Of a DNA stretch of 64,000 nucleotides, positions 10,683-21,227 are shown one piece after another. Position numbers and translations under genes: made by a program. The stretch spans positions 372,001 through 436,000 of the forward strand of contig CAJNDT010004913.1 of the NCBI GenBank assembly GCA_905221615.1, read 5' to 3'. Numbering within the stretch: position 1 is the first letter of the stretch; the number at the start of each line of letters is the position of its first letter. The notes beneath the pieces are model-generated. The model saw nothing but the letters and a program-made list of their open reading frames with translations, had not been told where the DNA came from and searched no databases. The DNA comes from Symbiodinium sp. CCMP2592 (lineage: Eukaryota > Sar > Dinophyceae > Suessiales > Symbiodiniaceae).

Positions 10683-10883
10683 CCTTAAAGGTCCATGTGT
10701 CCGAATAGTATATACTATGGCCTGACAGGAGTCCGTATGTAGCCATCTTGTGGCCAAAGTATACATCTTAGTGGCTGGGTACCCTAGCCCAAGAAGGATC
10801 ACCTTTTGACGGATTATAAAGCCTAAAAGGTTACAGGCTACCTACTCAGCCCCTAAGACATATACTAGTTGGGCACATGGATC
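10683..10883 (+). repeat. Probable broken family B element
   Basis: The left end reads AAAGGTCCATGTGTCCGAATA and then GTATATACTATGGCC. The right end near 10860 reads TACTAGTTGGGCACATGGATC. These match the two family B termini but are about 160 bp apart, which suggests an insertion or heavy decay between them. Confidence 0.45.
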
Positions 10884-10979
10884 CTTAGGGAAACTGTGGG
10901 CCCACTCTGCAACCAAAGGCTCGGCGTGATGGACTCATCCTGAACGGGTGCCCAATGCTTCAGGGGTTTCCGGATTTAA

Positions 10980-11140
10980 GGATTCAGGGTTTAGGGGTTT
11001 AGATTTCGGGTTTAAGGTTTAGGGGTTTAGGGGTGTAGGATCTAAGGGTTTAGGTTTAGGGGCTGAGGGTTCAGGCTTCGGTTCAGGGTTTGGGGGCTTA
11101 AGGTGTAGGGTTTAAGGGTTTATAGGTTTAGGGAGCTGCT
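10980..11140 (-). repeat. TTTAGGG-type degenerate tract
   Basis: Repeated GGGTTTAGGGGTTTAG, GGTTTAAGGTTTAGGGG and GGGTTTATAGGTTTAGGG words on the plus strand. Confidence 0.7.
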
Positions 11141-12048
11141 ACATGAAGCAAAACAGGAAAAAACAGATCACGGCACTCCCTTCACTCGGGTTTACGGGGC
11201 TTTAGGCAGGGTTTTTGAATTCAGGGTCGGGATCTACCCTAAGCTACAGCTAGTTCAACGACTATTCCATGCCATGAATGAAGGTGTGCTCTTTTATTTT
11301 GGGGTGATATTGTTGATCTCTGGGAGTGGTTTGACGGACGGGCCCGTTTTGTTTCTGATAGGGTCGGAACAAGCTCCTATTTAGCCATATGCAGGGTTTC
11401 CATCGTCCAGCGGAAATCTGGTCTTTCGGATGACGGCTTCTTGTACGGTTGCCTTCACGGGTTTCGGGGAAGGTGAGGGCCCCAAGTGGCTCAACTAAAC
11501 TGCAAAAACGACTAAGCCCTGGCGGGGTCAAAATAATTAGACAAGGGTTTTGGAGCCCATCACGCAAAATATAAAATAAGGAACCACCAATTAGTATTGG
11601 TAAGTATCTGATTAAGCCCCCATAGGGCCGTCGGTATGGTGCTTTTTGGAACTGAACGAATAAGATTTGAACCCTTGGACCCTGACCGTTTGGGCTGGGG
11701 CACGAGCAGGCTGGGGAATAAGCGCCAGAAGCCGCAATCCCAAAAACCGATCGATTTCAAGCACCCCCTGGGCCTTCAAGCCGAAACACCCTGCTGCTGA
11801 TGGAACAACCCTGCATATTGCAGATCATGAAACGCACTTGAACTCCCTTGATTTAGGGCACTCAAGATGATTGCGGGATTTTGTCAATTCTTTACATGCC
11901 ATAGGCCTCCCCTCAGGATATCTGTGTAATGTATATGACTTCCAAGTCTTGATATCCCAGAAGCCTTTGGCCCACAATACTTCAACATCAAAACCCTATC
12001 TCCCGAACCCCCCAGCCAGGTTGATCCGCCTGAATATACAGACTCCAC
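11141..12048. other. No supported gene
   Basis: Open frames of up to about 100 codons on the minus strand (11262-11567) have no recognisable domain. No repeat was noticed. Confidence 0.35.
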
Positions 12049-12173
12049 GAGGGTCCATATACACTGCTATTTTGGAATTGAAAGGTGCCAAAAACATTAT
12101 GGGGATGGTTTTTTGGGACCTAATTCCATCATGGTAATATATATATATATATATATATATATATGGACCCTCT
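12049..12173 (+). repeat. Foldback element, family A (copy 5) with an internal (TA)n expansion
   Basis: Starts GAGGGTCCATATACACTGC and ends ATATGGACCCTCT, with GGGGATGGTTTTTTGGGACC inside. In the right arm the family word GTATATATGG has expanded to about 14 TA units (12137-12164), lengthening the element from about 100 to 125 bp. Confidence 0.88.
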
Positions 12174-12682
12174 GGGACTTGGACCAGTCTAAACACCATG
12201 GAATCCGAATACACGAAACACGCGGTCCTCGAGCCTCCGCACCACCTCCATCAGGTTGCGCCCGGCAAGGAGCATGTCCCAACCCTGCGAGGCTTGAGTG
12301 CTTGGGAATTTAGAGAGGGATGGTTTTTGGTTTCTCAAACCCTACACCCCTCAACCCTTTACCTACGATTTAACGACTTGAGGCATAGGAGCTGTGACAT
12401 GTGAAATCGCACAGCAGCTTCCGGGTTCTCTTACCAGGGTTTATCCGGTTTGGTATGGACAAATGCACGGTTTAGGGCTTGGGGTTTAGGGCTTGGTGTC
12501 GACAAATGCATGAAAAGGGGCATTAGGAATTTCAGTGTGCTTCAGAGGGATTTAGGAAGCTTCTTTACATGGTGTGGGAAGCTCCTTGGGCTAAAGTTCA
12601 GGGGCCAAGATCCTGGGGGAGTCGGGAAGCCATGTCGGATGGAAACTTCAAGCATCCGATAAAGGCCAGGACTAGTTACATA
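12174..12682. other. No supported gene
   Basis: Contains a GGTTTAGGGCTTGGGG pair near 12470-12495 and no coding signal. Confidence 0.35.
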
Positions 12683-12783
12683 CTGTTGATGGATAAAATC
12701 CTGCATGACCCTAAGGACTCTTAACTATGGGAACTATGGTATATTCCTTATAATGGGTAATGCAGGATTTTGTCCATCAACAG
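12683..12783 (+). repeat. Foldback element, family E (copy 2)
   Basis: 101 bp, beginning CTGTTGATGGATAAAATCC and ending TTTTGTCCATCAACAG. It differs from copy 1 (3800-3900) at five positions. Two of these are a matched C-to-T and G-to-A change in opposite arms, so the pairing is kept. Confidence 0.9.
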
Positions 12784-13079
12784 TAGGTCCCCGAAACCAA
12801 AGGTGTTGGGGGCGCTGCAATCCGTGTGCATGACGCGCCCTCTCTGCCGAAGCTGCACCAAGCATACAATACTACAAACATGAACCTTTATACGAACAGC
12901 TATACAAACCATAAAGCCTTAACTGAGTCACTGAGCTCGACAACCCCAAATTAAAATTGCCAGACACAGCCCCTAAAGACTTCGAAGTATCCTCTGAAGA
13001 TAGACTTCAGGCTTTAGGGGCTTTTGGGTTCAGGGTTCAGCTATCGCATCCCGGAGCCCGAAAGCTTGAACCCGAAAAC
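12784..13079. other. No gene noticed
   Basis: Unique sequence between a foldback element and a telomere-like array. Confidence 0.35.
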
Positions 13080-13316
13080 CCGAAAACCCTAAAACCCTAA
13101 ACCCTAAACCCTAAACCCTAAACCCTAAAACCCTAAACCTTAAACCCTAAAACCCTAAACCCTAAAACCCTAAACCCTAAACCCTAAACCCTAAACCCTA
13201 AATTCCCTAAACCCTAAACCCTAAACCTTAAACCCTAAACCCTAAAGCCCTAAAGCCCTAAACCCTAAAGCCCTAAAACCCTAAACCTTAAACTCTAAAA
13301 CCCTAAACTCTCTGAA
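13080..13316 (+). repeat. Main CCCTAAA array (interstitial telomere-like)
   Basis: About 30 units of CCCTAAA mixed with CCCTAAAA, CCTTAAA and CCCTAAAG variants, the longest such tract in the window. It lies well inside the sequence, so it is interstitial and not a chromosome end. The plant/algal-type heptamer is the telomere repeat used by many algae, including dinoflagellates. Confidence 0.93.
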
Positions 13317-13446
13317 GCCCCCAGGCTGCCTGGACCGGCCAAGGAGTGCACTCCTTGGTGCAGTGTGTAGGGGTAGAGTTCCTTTAACGGGCTACTATCA
13401 GGGTACTATAAGGGTTCCTTCAAAGGGCTCTATAAGGGTTCATATT

Positions 13447-13515
13447 GGGAGTTTCCGAAAACAGGGGCCCTAATATAGTACCCTAAATATTCTTAGATTC
13501 CCTCTCCGAGGTTTA
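13447..13515 (+). repeat. Single-ended relic of foldback family H
   Basis: GGGAGTTTCCGAAAACAGGGG followed by CCCTAATATAG. It matches the left arm of the family H copies at 19976 and 21124; the right arm is not recognisable. Confidence 0.5.
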
Positions 13516-13708
13516 AGCTGCTAAAGGCGATTGGATATTCGGGTTTCATGGGCTTCAAGTCTTGAACTAAGTGGGCTTGGTATAACAGGGCTTGATATGG
13601 CTTAACGGTCGTGTCTGACGATAGTGTACTAGGTTTGATGATGTTGGATAGGGCTCAAAAAAAAAAGATTAGTGGATTCAGGTTTTCCTAATCTTGCAGG
13701 ACTTTATT

Positions 13709-13820
13709 ACTTAAAGAATCATGGGACTTAGTAAGTAGGGATAATTTTAGGGTAACCATACTTCTAAACCCAATCAGGGTACTTATAACCTTACTTACTA
13801 AGTCCCATGATCCTCCAAGT
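13709..13820 (+). repeat. Foldback element, family G (ACTT..AGGATCATGGG; copy 1)
   Basis: Left arm ACTTAAAGAATCATGGGACT, then TAGTAAGTAGGG. Right arm CCTTACTTACTAAGTCCC, then ATGATCCTCCAAGT. The interior includes GGGTAACCATACTTC and GGGTACTTATAACC. A second copy lies at 63473-63594. Its ends match those of family F (16922-17033), so F and G form one superfamily. Confidence 0.9.
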
Positions 13821-14088
13821 AGTGTGAGGACATGAAGGCTCCCGCTTTGGTTGAAAGACTCCTGGCACGATCACGATCATCACTTCGTTGCTGAGTTCCT
13901 AAGCCCCCAAAACGTGTACACTCTCAGTTATATAGTGGGTAATACTATGCCTAAAAGCGGAAAGTGTATCCACCCAGCTACCAAGATCATCATCATCATC
14001 TACCTGTCTTCCTGGGCAATCTCGTTGTCATCATCATTCCCTTGAACCCTAAATCCCATGAGCACTAACTCTACTATCATGACTACCC
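13821..14088. other. No gene noticed
   Basis: A 64-codon open frame covers most of this interval but has no family signal. A short (ATC)n patch lies at 13987-14001. Confidence 0.35.
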
Positions 14089-14170
14089 TAAGGCCCCAAA
14101 GTAGTTCCTTTTTGCGGTTCATATTTAGAATCCTATTCGGTAATCCCAAAAAGGAGCTACTTTGGGGCCT
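14089..14170 (+). repeat. Foldback element, family D (copy 1)
   Basis: Arms: TAAGGCCCCAAAGTAGTTCC and AGGAGCTACTTTGGGGCCT. The interior CGGTTCATATTTAGAATCC is the reverse complement of the interior of copy 2 (19636-19717), so the copies lie in opposite orientation. Confidence 0.85.
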
Positions 14171-14613
<443 letters not shown>

Positions 14614-14651
14614 GCAAACAGCACGACGGGCGTAGGTAGGTAAGTATGCGC

Positions 14652-14745
14652 AAATACATACATACATACATACATACATGCATACATATACATACATGCA
14701 TACATACATATATATATATATATATACATATTAGGTGTGTGTATG

Positions 14746-14780
<35 letters not shown>

Positions 14781-14910
14781 TGTTCATATTTATAATCATT
14801 GATATTCATATTTATATCTATATATGTGTGTGTGGATGTTCGTTGATTTGCGTTTTTGCTGACTGTCACACACACACATATATATATATATATATGTATG
14901 TATTCTATAT
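14652..14910. repeat. Compound (CATA)n / (TA)n / (TG)n microsatellite
   Basis: CATA tetramers at 14656-14710, TA runs at 14709-14724 and 14750-14776, GT and CA runs near 14825 and 14867, and a final TA run at 14878-14894. Confidence 0.93.
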
Positions 14911-14949
14911 AATATAAACGTATATATCGTACAAATATGTTTTGTATAA

Positions 14950-15345
14950 TGCAAGCATACACAAAGAATATGCATCCTGTTACTGCGTACTGATTCTTGC
15001 ATGTGACTCAGCAACGGGAGGCTTTGGCCATGGCAATGGGTTCTGCAGAAACGGCACCTTCCTCATCCAACGGGTGCATGCAATGCGAATCCTACTGGTA
15101 CTAATTAATTGGGACCTTAGGCCACACATTCGGTGTCCGAACGTGTGCCGTGCTTGCATCCCCTCAAAGAGAAGTGTCTCATCACGGCCCCTGGCAACTG
15201 CGACCTCCCCGACACCGAAGCCTAGGCCTGTTCAACCCTCAGTGATAGCGATCCGCAGAAAGCCAGGGCCCCGACTAAAGCCCGTCGCATGCGACCTCTT
15301 CTGGCTCATAACGGCTTAGGGCTTCGTAGTGTCTAAGGAAGGTTT
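14950..15345. other. No supported gene
   Basis: A 125-codon plus-strand open frame (14942-15319) has no recognisable domain and begins in microsatellite flank. It is probably spurious. Confidence 0.3.
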
Positions 15346-15437
15346 ACCCTAAGGGTCCAAGTAGTCCTTATTTATGGTTTTTGATACCTAAAAAGGCCCT
15401 ATAGTACTAAAATAGGGAGTACTTGGACCCTCTGGGT
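15346..15437 (+). repeat. Foldback element, family C-like
   Basis: CCCTAAGGGTCCAAGTAGTCC at the left and GGGAGTACTTGGACCCTCTGG at the right, with TTTATGG and CCTAAAAAGGCCC inside. The outer arms resemble family C, but the interior differs, so it may be a separate subfamily. Confidence 0.7.
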
Positions 15438-15663
15438 TAGGGTTTAGATCGAAGGCTTCGGCACTAGCAAGCTTCCGCATTCAGGTGAGGTGCTGTAAAG
15501 GCCTTCTAAGCTTGAACTGGACATGAGCTTTTGTATGATCACCTGTCATCCTTTTAAGCCGGATGAGCAAGAGGCCTGTTGGCTTAATGACTGGACTTCC
15601 GTGGCCTGTGTTGAACTCAAACCCGGGGGAAAGGGGCGGGGAAGCCTCTGGCTCTGCCCCTCC

Positions 15664-15762
15664 TGGTCCATGTACTCATATAGTATATACATTGGCCTTA
15701 ATGTAGTCCCTATATAGGTACTTTGGGGCCCATGTATCTCTATATGGGTACATGGACCCTTA
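15664..15762 (-). repeat. Foldback element, family B (copy 2, inverted)
   Basis: Same interior as copy 1 but reverse-complemented: TATATACATTGGCCTTAATG, AGTCCCTATATAGGTAC, CCCATGTATCTCTATATGGG. It ends ACATGGACCCTTA. Confidence 0.88.
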
Positions 15763-15831
15763 GGCTGCGGAACCTAATCAGCAAGCATTGGCAGGTGCAT
15801 TGAGCTCGATGTCAATTCTACGACTTCCACT

Positions 15832-15970
15832 TTAAAGCCCTAAACCCTAAACCCTACAGCCTAAACCCTAAACTCTAAACCCTACAACCCTAAAACCCTA
15901 AAGCCCTAGACCCAAAACCCAAGACCCTAAACCCTAAAACCCTAAACCCTAAAACCCTAAACCCTAAGCC
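15832..15970 (+). repeat. CCCTAAA tract
   Basis: About 16 CCCTAAA-like units with CCCTACA and CCCAAAA variants. Confidence 0.88.
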
Positions 15971-16083
15971 GCCTCCTGATGACTTCTTTGGGGGCTTCAG
16001 GTTCAAGGCTCAAGGCCCAACCCCCCCAAGCCCGTAACCGGCGTACGCCCTAGGCTCTCAACCCTTCGGATGCTGCATATAGG

Positions 16084-16175
16084 GGGGTACCTTATTTTGG
16101 GGTCCTTATAGTAAGGGTCCTACTTTTTAGGATAATACCTAGAGACTCATGCCCTACCCCTTTTTCAGGAAACCT
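16084..16175 (+). repeat. Foldback family H relic
   Basis: GGGGTACCTTATTTTGGGG, then TCCTTATAGTAAGGGTCCTA. It shares the family H core TTTGGGGGTCCTTATA. The right arm (CCTTTTTCAGGAAACC) is imperfect. Confidence 0.6.
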
Positions 16176-16527
16176 AATTTTCTGGTTAGGATCTGCTAGC
16201 TTACAAAGTAGGCGCCCTAAAACAGGGGAAGGGTATGAGCCTCTAGGTAGTTGGCGGATCCTGACAAACCCTGAAAGACAACATTCAAGATTAAAAAGGC
16301 CCCGAGAAAAATCACCAGCATGACAGTTTTCTCAGGACGTCGTTTTACAAAGGGCCACCATATGATACCCCTAGAAGCCCTTAGAAGGAAAGCTGACAGG
16401 AACCTATAATTCAACGACAACATGAAAAGGAACCTCTAAGCTCTAAAACAGGCTCCACCAAGTGCCTTGAAAGGCGAAGCTTTGCGCCAAGGAAAAATAC
16501 CTTCGTTTGTGCAGTTGTTGCCGGGTT
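16176..16527. other. No gene noticed
   Basis: A 68-codon minus-strand frame (16217-16423) shows no family signal. Confidence 0.3.
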
Positions 16528-16640
16528 TTGGGTTTAAGGTTTAGGGTTCGGGGTTCAGGATTTGAAGTTTAGGGTTTAGGGGCTCAGAATTAGGGTTTAG
16601 GGTGTAGGGCTTCGGGTTTGGAGGTTGGGGTTTGGGTGTT
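16528..16640 (-). repeat. TTTAGGG-type degenerate tract
   Basis: GGTTTAAGGTTTAGGGTTCG, GTTTAGGGTTTAGGGGCTC and TTAGGGTTTAGGGTGTAGGG words on the plus strand. Confidence 0.75.
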
Positions 16641-16921
16641 GCTGCAAAAGGAGTCAGTTTTAATTGGAAACCCACCGAAACACCTTCGCGTCTGGAGTCT
16701 TGGGTTTCCTGTGTCGCACTGTCGCGGAGGGGAGGGGGGAGGTGGCGGAGCAGCACAACGCGTCAACTTGGAGTTGAGGGTTTAGGGCTTGGAATCGAGG
16801 GCTAGCACCCACAAATCCCATCAGCACCCACATGCTTCTTGGGGACTATGGAGCTCAGCGTTCGGACAATCCGGTGACAAAGCCAATGTCAAACTTTCTG
16901 ATGCCCTGCAGCCCCGAAGTT

Positions 16922-17033
16922 ACTTGGAGGTTCATGGGTAGTTATAAGTAGGGTTGTACGTGTCCTAATGTAGGTTATAACTATATTTATGCTACTTATA
17001 ACCCCACTTATAACTACCCATGAACCTCCAAGT
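16922..17033 (+). repeat. Foldback element, family F (ACTTGGAGGTTCATGGG; copy 1)
   Basis: 112 bp with near-perfect arms: ACTTGGAGGTTCATGGGTAG and TATAAGT at the left, ACTTATAACTACCCATGAAC and CTCCAAGT at the right. The interior contains TAGGTTATAACTATATTTATG. Confidence 0.92.
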
Positions 17034-17500
17034 ATGTACCCTAAACGAGAACCCTGTTCGCACAGCCCCAAGATGTCCCAAGCAAACCATTAAGCCTAAA
17101 CCCGAAGCCACTCTGAAGCCGCGGGACGTTGCAGCCACGGCCAGCGGGCATTCGAAAGCAAACCAAAAGCGCCTCACAGCCAAAGCATGACGGTCGGTTA
17201 GGGTAGTTTCGGGTTTGTTGTAGAATAGACTTTCGGATTTCTTGAACACTGGGTTGAGTGTTTGGAGGTGCTTTCGCACCTGCCAGCAGTATGTCTCTCT
17301 GTTAGAAAGAAGTCAAGCCTGAACACAAACCATTTGAAGCATGCCCGTCATAGAGGAACAACAACATTTTTCCGGCGCTGGTTTGAAAAGAACAGCCAAT
17401 GACTGGGCTGCTTGGAGGCGCAGGAAAATGCGATTCCTGCTGATGATGTAAGGAATCAAGGGTTCGAGTCTCGCGAGGTCCAAGTTTTCTCTGCGTTGCC
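17034..17500. other. No supported gene
   Basis: Minus-strand open frame 16992-17279 overlaps the foldback element and is not convincing. GGTTCGAGTC near 17460 resembles a tRNA T-arm but without a cloverleaf. Confidence 0.3.
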
Positions 17501-17589
17501 CACTACTATTATGGAGTTAGTCCCAAAAACCATAATGGGGATGGTCTTTTGGGACCTAGTTCCATAATGGTAGTATATATGCAGCCTCT
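17501..17589 (+). repeat. Foldback element, family A (copy 6, left end truncated)
   Basis: Starts at CACTACTATTATGGAGTTAG, with GGGGATGGTCTTTTGGGACC inside, and ends TATATATGCAGCCTCTGG. The right terminus carries GCAGCC in place of GGACC. Confidence 0.85.
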
Positions 17590-18468
17590 GGTTCCTAGTT
17601 GGATTCTTCAAACGCAGAGATTGTCTGTACAGGATTGCGTCTCGTCGGCTCTGAATCCAAGACCCATCGCTCCCACGCAAGGTGCCCATCGTCAAACCCA
17701 GAACCCATGATATAGGGGCTTTCATAAGTAGAATAGGGTTTGGGGCCCATTACACTACTACAAGTGCAATAACGAACCCCCAAGATAGCATTGGACATGC
17801 GAAAGGCTTGAATGCCGAAAGCATCGGCCATTCACATTGCTAACCCCAGCCTTGTCACGGCCTCCAGCATCGACAGGACTGCCTCGAAACACAAACAAGC
17901 GGGCAGGGCTTCTGCAATCCGTCAATAAGATCCATGAAAGGGCAGCATCAGGTGTGTATTGCTGGAAGCAGCATGCCTGCATGCAACAAGGCCGATAGAG
18001 TTTCTGATGAAGTTTTGCATGCCGTCCATGTCATGGCGTTGTAATTCCTGCAGCCCTGCATTCCAAATCCAGCCTTGTTAAACCATTCAAAGCCCTAAAC
18101 CCTTCCCATGCAAACCGCTGTGGTTATCTGTAATTAGTTGCCTCTTGGCTGAGCAAATCTACTGTTAGGGTTTCTCCATGTTTTTGGCTTGCAAGTTTAG
18201 GATTTACAGTTCGAAGTTCAAGAGTTTACCGCAAACCCCTGACGCGGGCTTAATGTCCTCCAGTTGTTTGCTGTTTGGCTCCCATAGCCAGCAGCATCCA
18301 CACTTTCCAATATCCGCAAGCGCCCCATACACTCAAAAAACCTTACTACTACAAGCCCTATAGTAGAAGCCAGAAAGTTGGAACATCAATATCCTCATGC
18401 CCTTGAGGTCAAGTAATTAAACGGGATCCTAACACTAATCCTCCAAAAGCCATGTTCCAACTATAAAG
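17590..18468. other. No supported gene
   Basis: Short open frames only. No repeat recognised. Confidence 0.3.
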
Positions 18469-18547
18469 CCCAAAAGGTCCAAGTACCATTGTAGTAGGTA
18501 TTTGGGTCCCCAAAGTACATGCTGTACCATTACTTGGACCCTTTGGG
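18469..18547 (+). repeat. Foldback element, family C (copy 1)
   Basis: CCCAAAAGGTCCAAGTACCA, TTGTAGTAGGTATTTGGGTC, CCCAAAGTACATGCTGTACC, ATTACTTGGACCCTTTGGG. It is about 79 bp and pairs with copy 2 at 20086-20164. Confidence 0.87.
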
Positions 18548-19003
18548 AAGTGTTTGGCAGGCAACCCTGTGCTTCGGTTTTGAAGGTCTTCCCGCCTGCT
18601 GCGATCCCCGCGCATCGCCTGCAAAGACCAGAGACCTCCAGGAAGCCGTCGGGCGTTCAGGGCCTATAGGGGCCAGGCCTTGACAATTAGAGAATCCTAC
18701 TCTTTTGGGGTTATAGGGCCAGGGTTTCTTAATCAGGCTCCTAGATTAGGATTTTTCAGCCTTTTCGGTCGTGCCAGGCCAGATATCGGATTCCAGGTCC
18801 GGCCGGAGCTACTGGCCGAGACCTTACGTATGAGGGTGTCGGCGCTCCATAATACTTTTATTGTTACTCATTGCTATCCATCTTCTTCTCATTATTCTTG
18901 TTATGCCTTTATATGATTACTTCCATGCCAGTATCATTAGCCAAAACAAAGTGGACTCACAAGCTGCGATCGATGTCGTCCGCACGGGCTTAACACCAGC
19001 CCC
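18548..19003. other. No supported gene
   Basis: Nothing recognised. A 78-codon plus-strand frame (18680-18916) has no family signal. Confidence 0.3.
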
Positions 19004-19147
19004 ACTTTGAGGTTCATGGGGCCTAAAATCCACCCTACTTGCAGGCTCATGGGCAGTTTTGACCAGGGCCATTCCCCGAATATGGGTTATAGCTATAGCT
19101 ATCCTACTTACAATCTCCCACTTATAACTACCCATGAACCTCCAAGT
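19004..19147 (+). repeat. Foldback element, family F (copy 2, diverged)
   Basis: Left arm ACTTTGAGGTTCATGGGG. Right arm CCCACTTATAACTACCCATG, then AACCTCCAAGT. The interior is 30 bp longer than in copy 1 and shares GGGTTATAGCTATAGCTATC-like words. Confidence 0.8.
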
Positions 19148-19635
19148 GGCAGCTGTTGCTTTTTCAGCCTTGCTCACCACCTGCTTTCCCTTCGAAACGA
19201 AGTCCCATAATCCTGAGCAAAGCGAAGCCTATAAAGTCCCATCAAACCTATAAGCTCCATATGCCCGATAAACGCCTGCACTCTCATAAACCCGGAAGCC
19301 TTAACCCAAGAAAGGCGAACGTCTGAAGCCTAAAGTGGTCATTCGGCTGATGCGCACCTGGCATGGTACAGCTGCTCGTGGTAGAGCGTCCAATCGAAAC
19401 CATAATCCTTGCACAGACTCTATGGTTTGGGCGGGGCTTCTTTTCAAAGTGTTGAGCTGAGGGCTTACAGCCCTTTCTTTTCTTCCGACATAACCTTCTT
19501 TTGCGGCATGTCCGCATGAAAACATACATAGATTACAGGCTTTCCGAGGAACTCTACAAACTAGCTTCAGGCAGTTGAAGGCAAACCTTTGTAAGGCCCA
19601 ATGAAGGCCCTAAGGCTCGCCAAGTTCAGGCCCAA
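19148..19635. other. No supported gene
   Basis: Minus-strand overlapping frames (19284-19529) are in two competing frames and not convincing. AAGGCCCAATGAAGGCCCTA and a related word at about 19780 form a short direct repeat. Confidence 0.3.
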
Positions 19636-19717
19636 GAGGCCCCAAAGTAGTTCCTTTTTGGGATTACCTAACAGGATTCGAAATATGAACCCCAAAAAAG
19701 AACTACTTTAGGGCCCT
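19636..19717 (-). repeat. Foldback element, family D (copy 2)
   Basis: Arms AGGCCCCAAAGTAGTTCC and GAACTACTTTAGGGCCCT. The interior GGATTACCTAACAGGATTCG, then AAATATGAACC is inverted relative to copy 1. Confidence 0.85.
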
Positions 19718-19900
19718 AGGGTAAACCCTGAATAAGCCCTCCAAATTCTGCATTTGCGGAGCCTGAGGCAGTTTAAGGTAAACCTTTGTAAGGCCCGATG
19801 GCCCTAAGGCTCGACAAGTGCAGGCCGAGCTTCCGAGGGGCACTCCTCGGATATTTCAATCAGCGAGTAGTCGCACCTGGGCTCGGGATTGAAAACGGTT

Positions 19901-19970
19901 TCGGTTTAGGGTTTCGGGTTTAGGGTTTCGGGTTTATAGGTTATAGGGTTTAGGGTTTAGGGACGCTTAT
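19901..19970 (-). repeat. TTTAGGG / TTTCGGG tract
   Basis: GGTTTAGGGTTTCGGGTTTA repeated, then TATAGGGTTTAGGGTTTAGG on the plus strand. Confidence 0.8.
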
Positions 19971-19975
19971 ACCAT

Positions 19976-20071
19976 GGGAGTTTCCCTTTTTTAGGGGTGC
20001 TTTACTTTTGGGGGTCCTTATAATTCTATTCAGGAAACTATATTAGGGTCCCCTATTTTCGGAAACTGCTA
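19976..20071 (+). repeat. Foldback element, family H (copy 2)
   Basis: GGGAGTTTCCCTTTTTTAGGG at the left and GGGTCCCCTATTTTCGGAAAC at the right, with the shared core TTTTGGGGGTCCTTATAAT. Confidence 0.8.
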
Positions 20072-20085
20072 CATAGGTTGTATAA

Positions 20086-20164
20086 ACCAAAGGGTCCAAG
20101 TACCATTATCGTAGATATGTGGGTCCCCAAAGTATATACTATACCATGACTTGAACCCTTTGGG
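20086..20164 (+). repeat. Foldback element, family C (copy 2)
   Basis: ACCAAAGGGTCCAAGTACCA, then GTGGGTCCCCAAAGTATATA, then CTTGAACCCTTTGGGT. It is collinear with 18469-18547. Confidence 0.87.
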
Positions 20165-20999
20165 TAAGTGCTTACGGTTGTATTGGCGTGGGGGTTTGGA
20201 GCTTAGGGCCTTGTAGGGTTGAAGTTTCGTTGGCGTTTAGGGTTGTATGCGGCTCAGGGTTGTTTGAAGGGGCTCAGGGGTTTCACTGAATTAAGGGTTT
20301 CATGGGGTCAAAGATTTTAAAGGTTCGCGGGTGATTTTAGGGTGGTTTCAGGTGATTTTGGGTGATTTAAGAATTTTAGCTGATTCTTAGGGGTTATAAT
20401 GCCCCCCAAAAAAACTTTCGAAGTACCCCTAAGTTCAGGGTTTATGGTTTGCCATGCCACGGACATCAGGCCCGGGGCGCCACCGTGCACCATGATGCAC
20501 GCCGCATTCCCGAAGGCCGTCAATCGCCACAAAACGCAGTACAAGCACGCCCCCGAGCCATAAAGTCCCTAAGCACTCATATAGTCATACTTGGTACAAG
20601 GTATCTGTACTTTTGGGGCCGGAATATCTACGGAATCGGTTCTTAGACGTTTTGCGGGAGGGCCGAGACGACTATGGACCTTCCGAGTGGCTGAGGCGCT
20701 GCCGCAGCGACGGCCAGAAGAGCGAAGCGGGAAATGGCCATGGGCTCAAAGCCAGCGTCGCTCGAGAAAATTAAAGTTTCGGGCTAGCGCTTTTTGGGGA
20801 TCCACTGTTAAAGTTCATCGTCCAAAATAATGTCGGCTGATGCTCGGATGTTTAGGGTGTTGTCATCTTGAGGCCTTGGGTGTTGTGGACTTTCGAGGTG
20901 ATGGGGTTTCCGATGGCATCGGGGTTTCGAACAGTTTGGGGCTGCAGGGCTTACGGCTGAAGGTTTTCGGGTGTGACTCAGAGTTCAGGGCTTGCGAGA
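20165..20999. other. No supported gene
   Basis: Contains a short GGTGATTTTGGGTGATTT tandem near 20330-20375 and no convincing coding frame. Confidence 0.3.
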
Positions 21000-21060
21000 C
21001 CCTAAACCCTGAACCCAAACCCTAAACCTTAAACCCTAAACCCTAAGACCCTAAACCCAA
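21000..21060 (+). repeat. Short CCCTAAA tract
   Basis: CCCTAAACCCTGAACCCAAA, CCCTAAACCTTAAACCCTAA, ACCCTAAGACCCTAAACCC. Confidence 0.85.
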
Positions 21061-21123
21061 ACCCGTTGCTGTTTGACGTCTGAGGCGATGACAAAGTGAA
21101 TCGGAGGACAGGATTCGGTATGT

Positions 21124-21227
21124 GGGAGTTTCCGAAAATTCGGGGTACCTTAGTTTCGGGGGTCCTTATAATAAGAATCCTACTTTTAAAGGTACTATGT
21201 TGAGGTCCCCTATTTTCGGAAACCCCA
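21124..21227 (+). repeat. Foldback element, family H (copy 1)
   Basis: GGGAGTTTCCGAAAATTCGG at the left, AGGTCCCCTATTTTCGGAAA and CCCC at the right. The core is TTTCGGGGGTCCTTATAATA. Confidence 0.87.

Noticed and set aside
13080..13316. CCCTAAA array considered as a chromosome end
   Set aside because: Unique sequence and genes continue on both sides; the units are degenerate.
17455..17480. GGGTTCGAGTCTCG word resembling a tRNA B box
   Set aside because: No complementary stem and no A box upstream at tRNA spacing.
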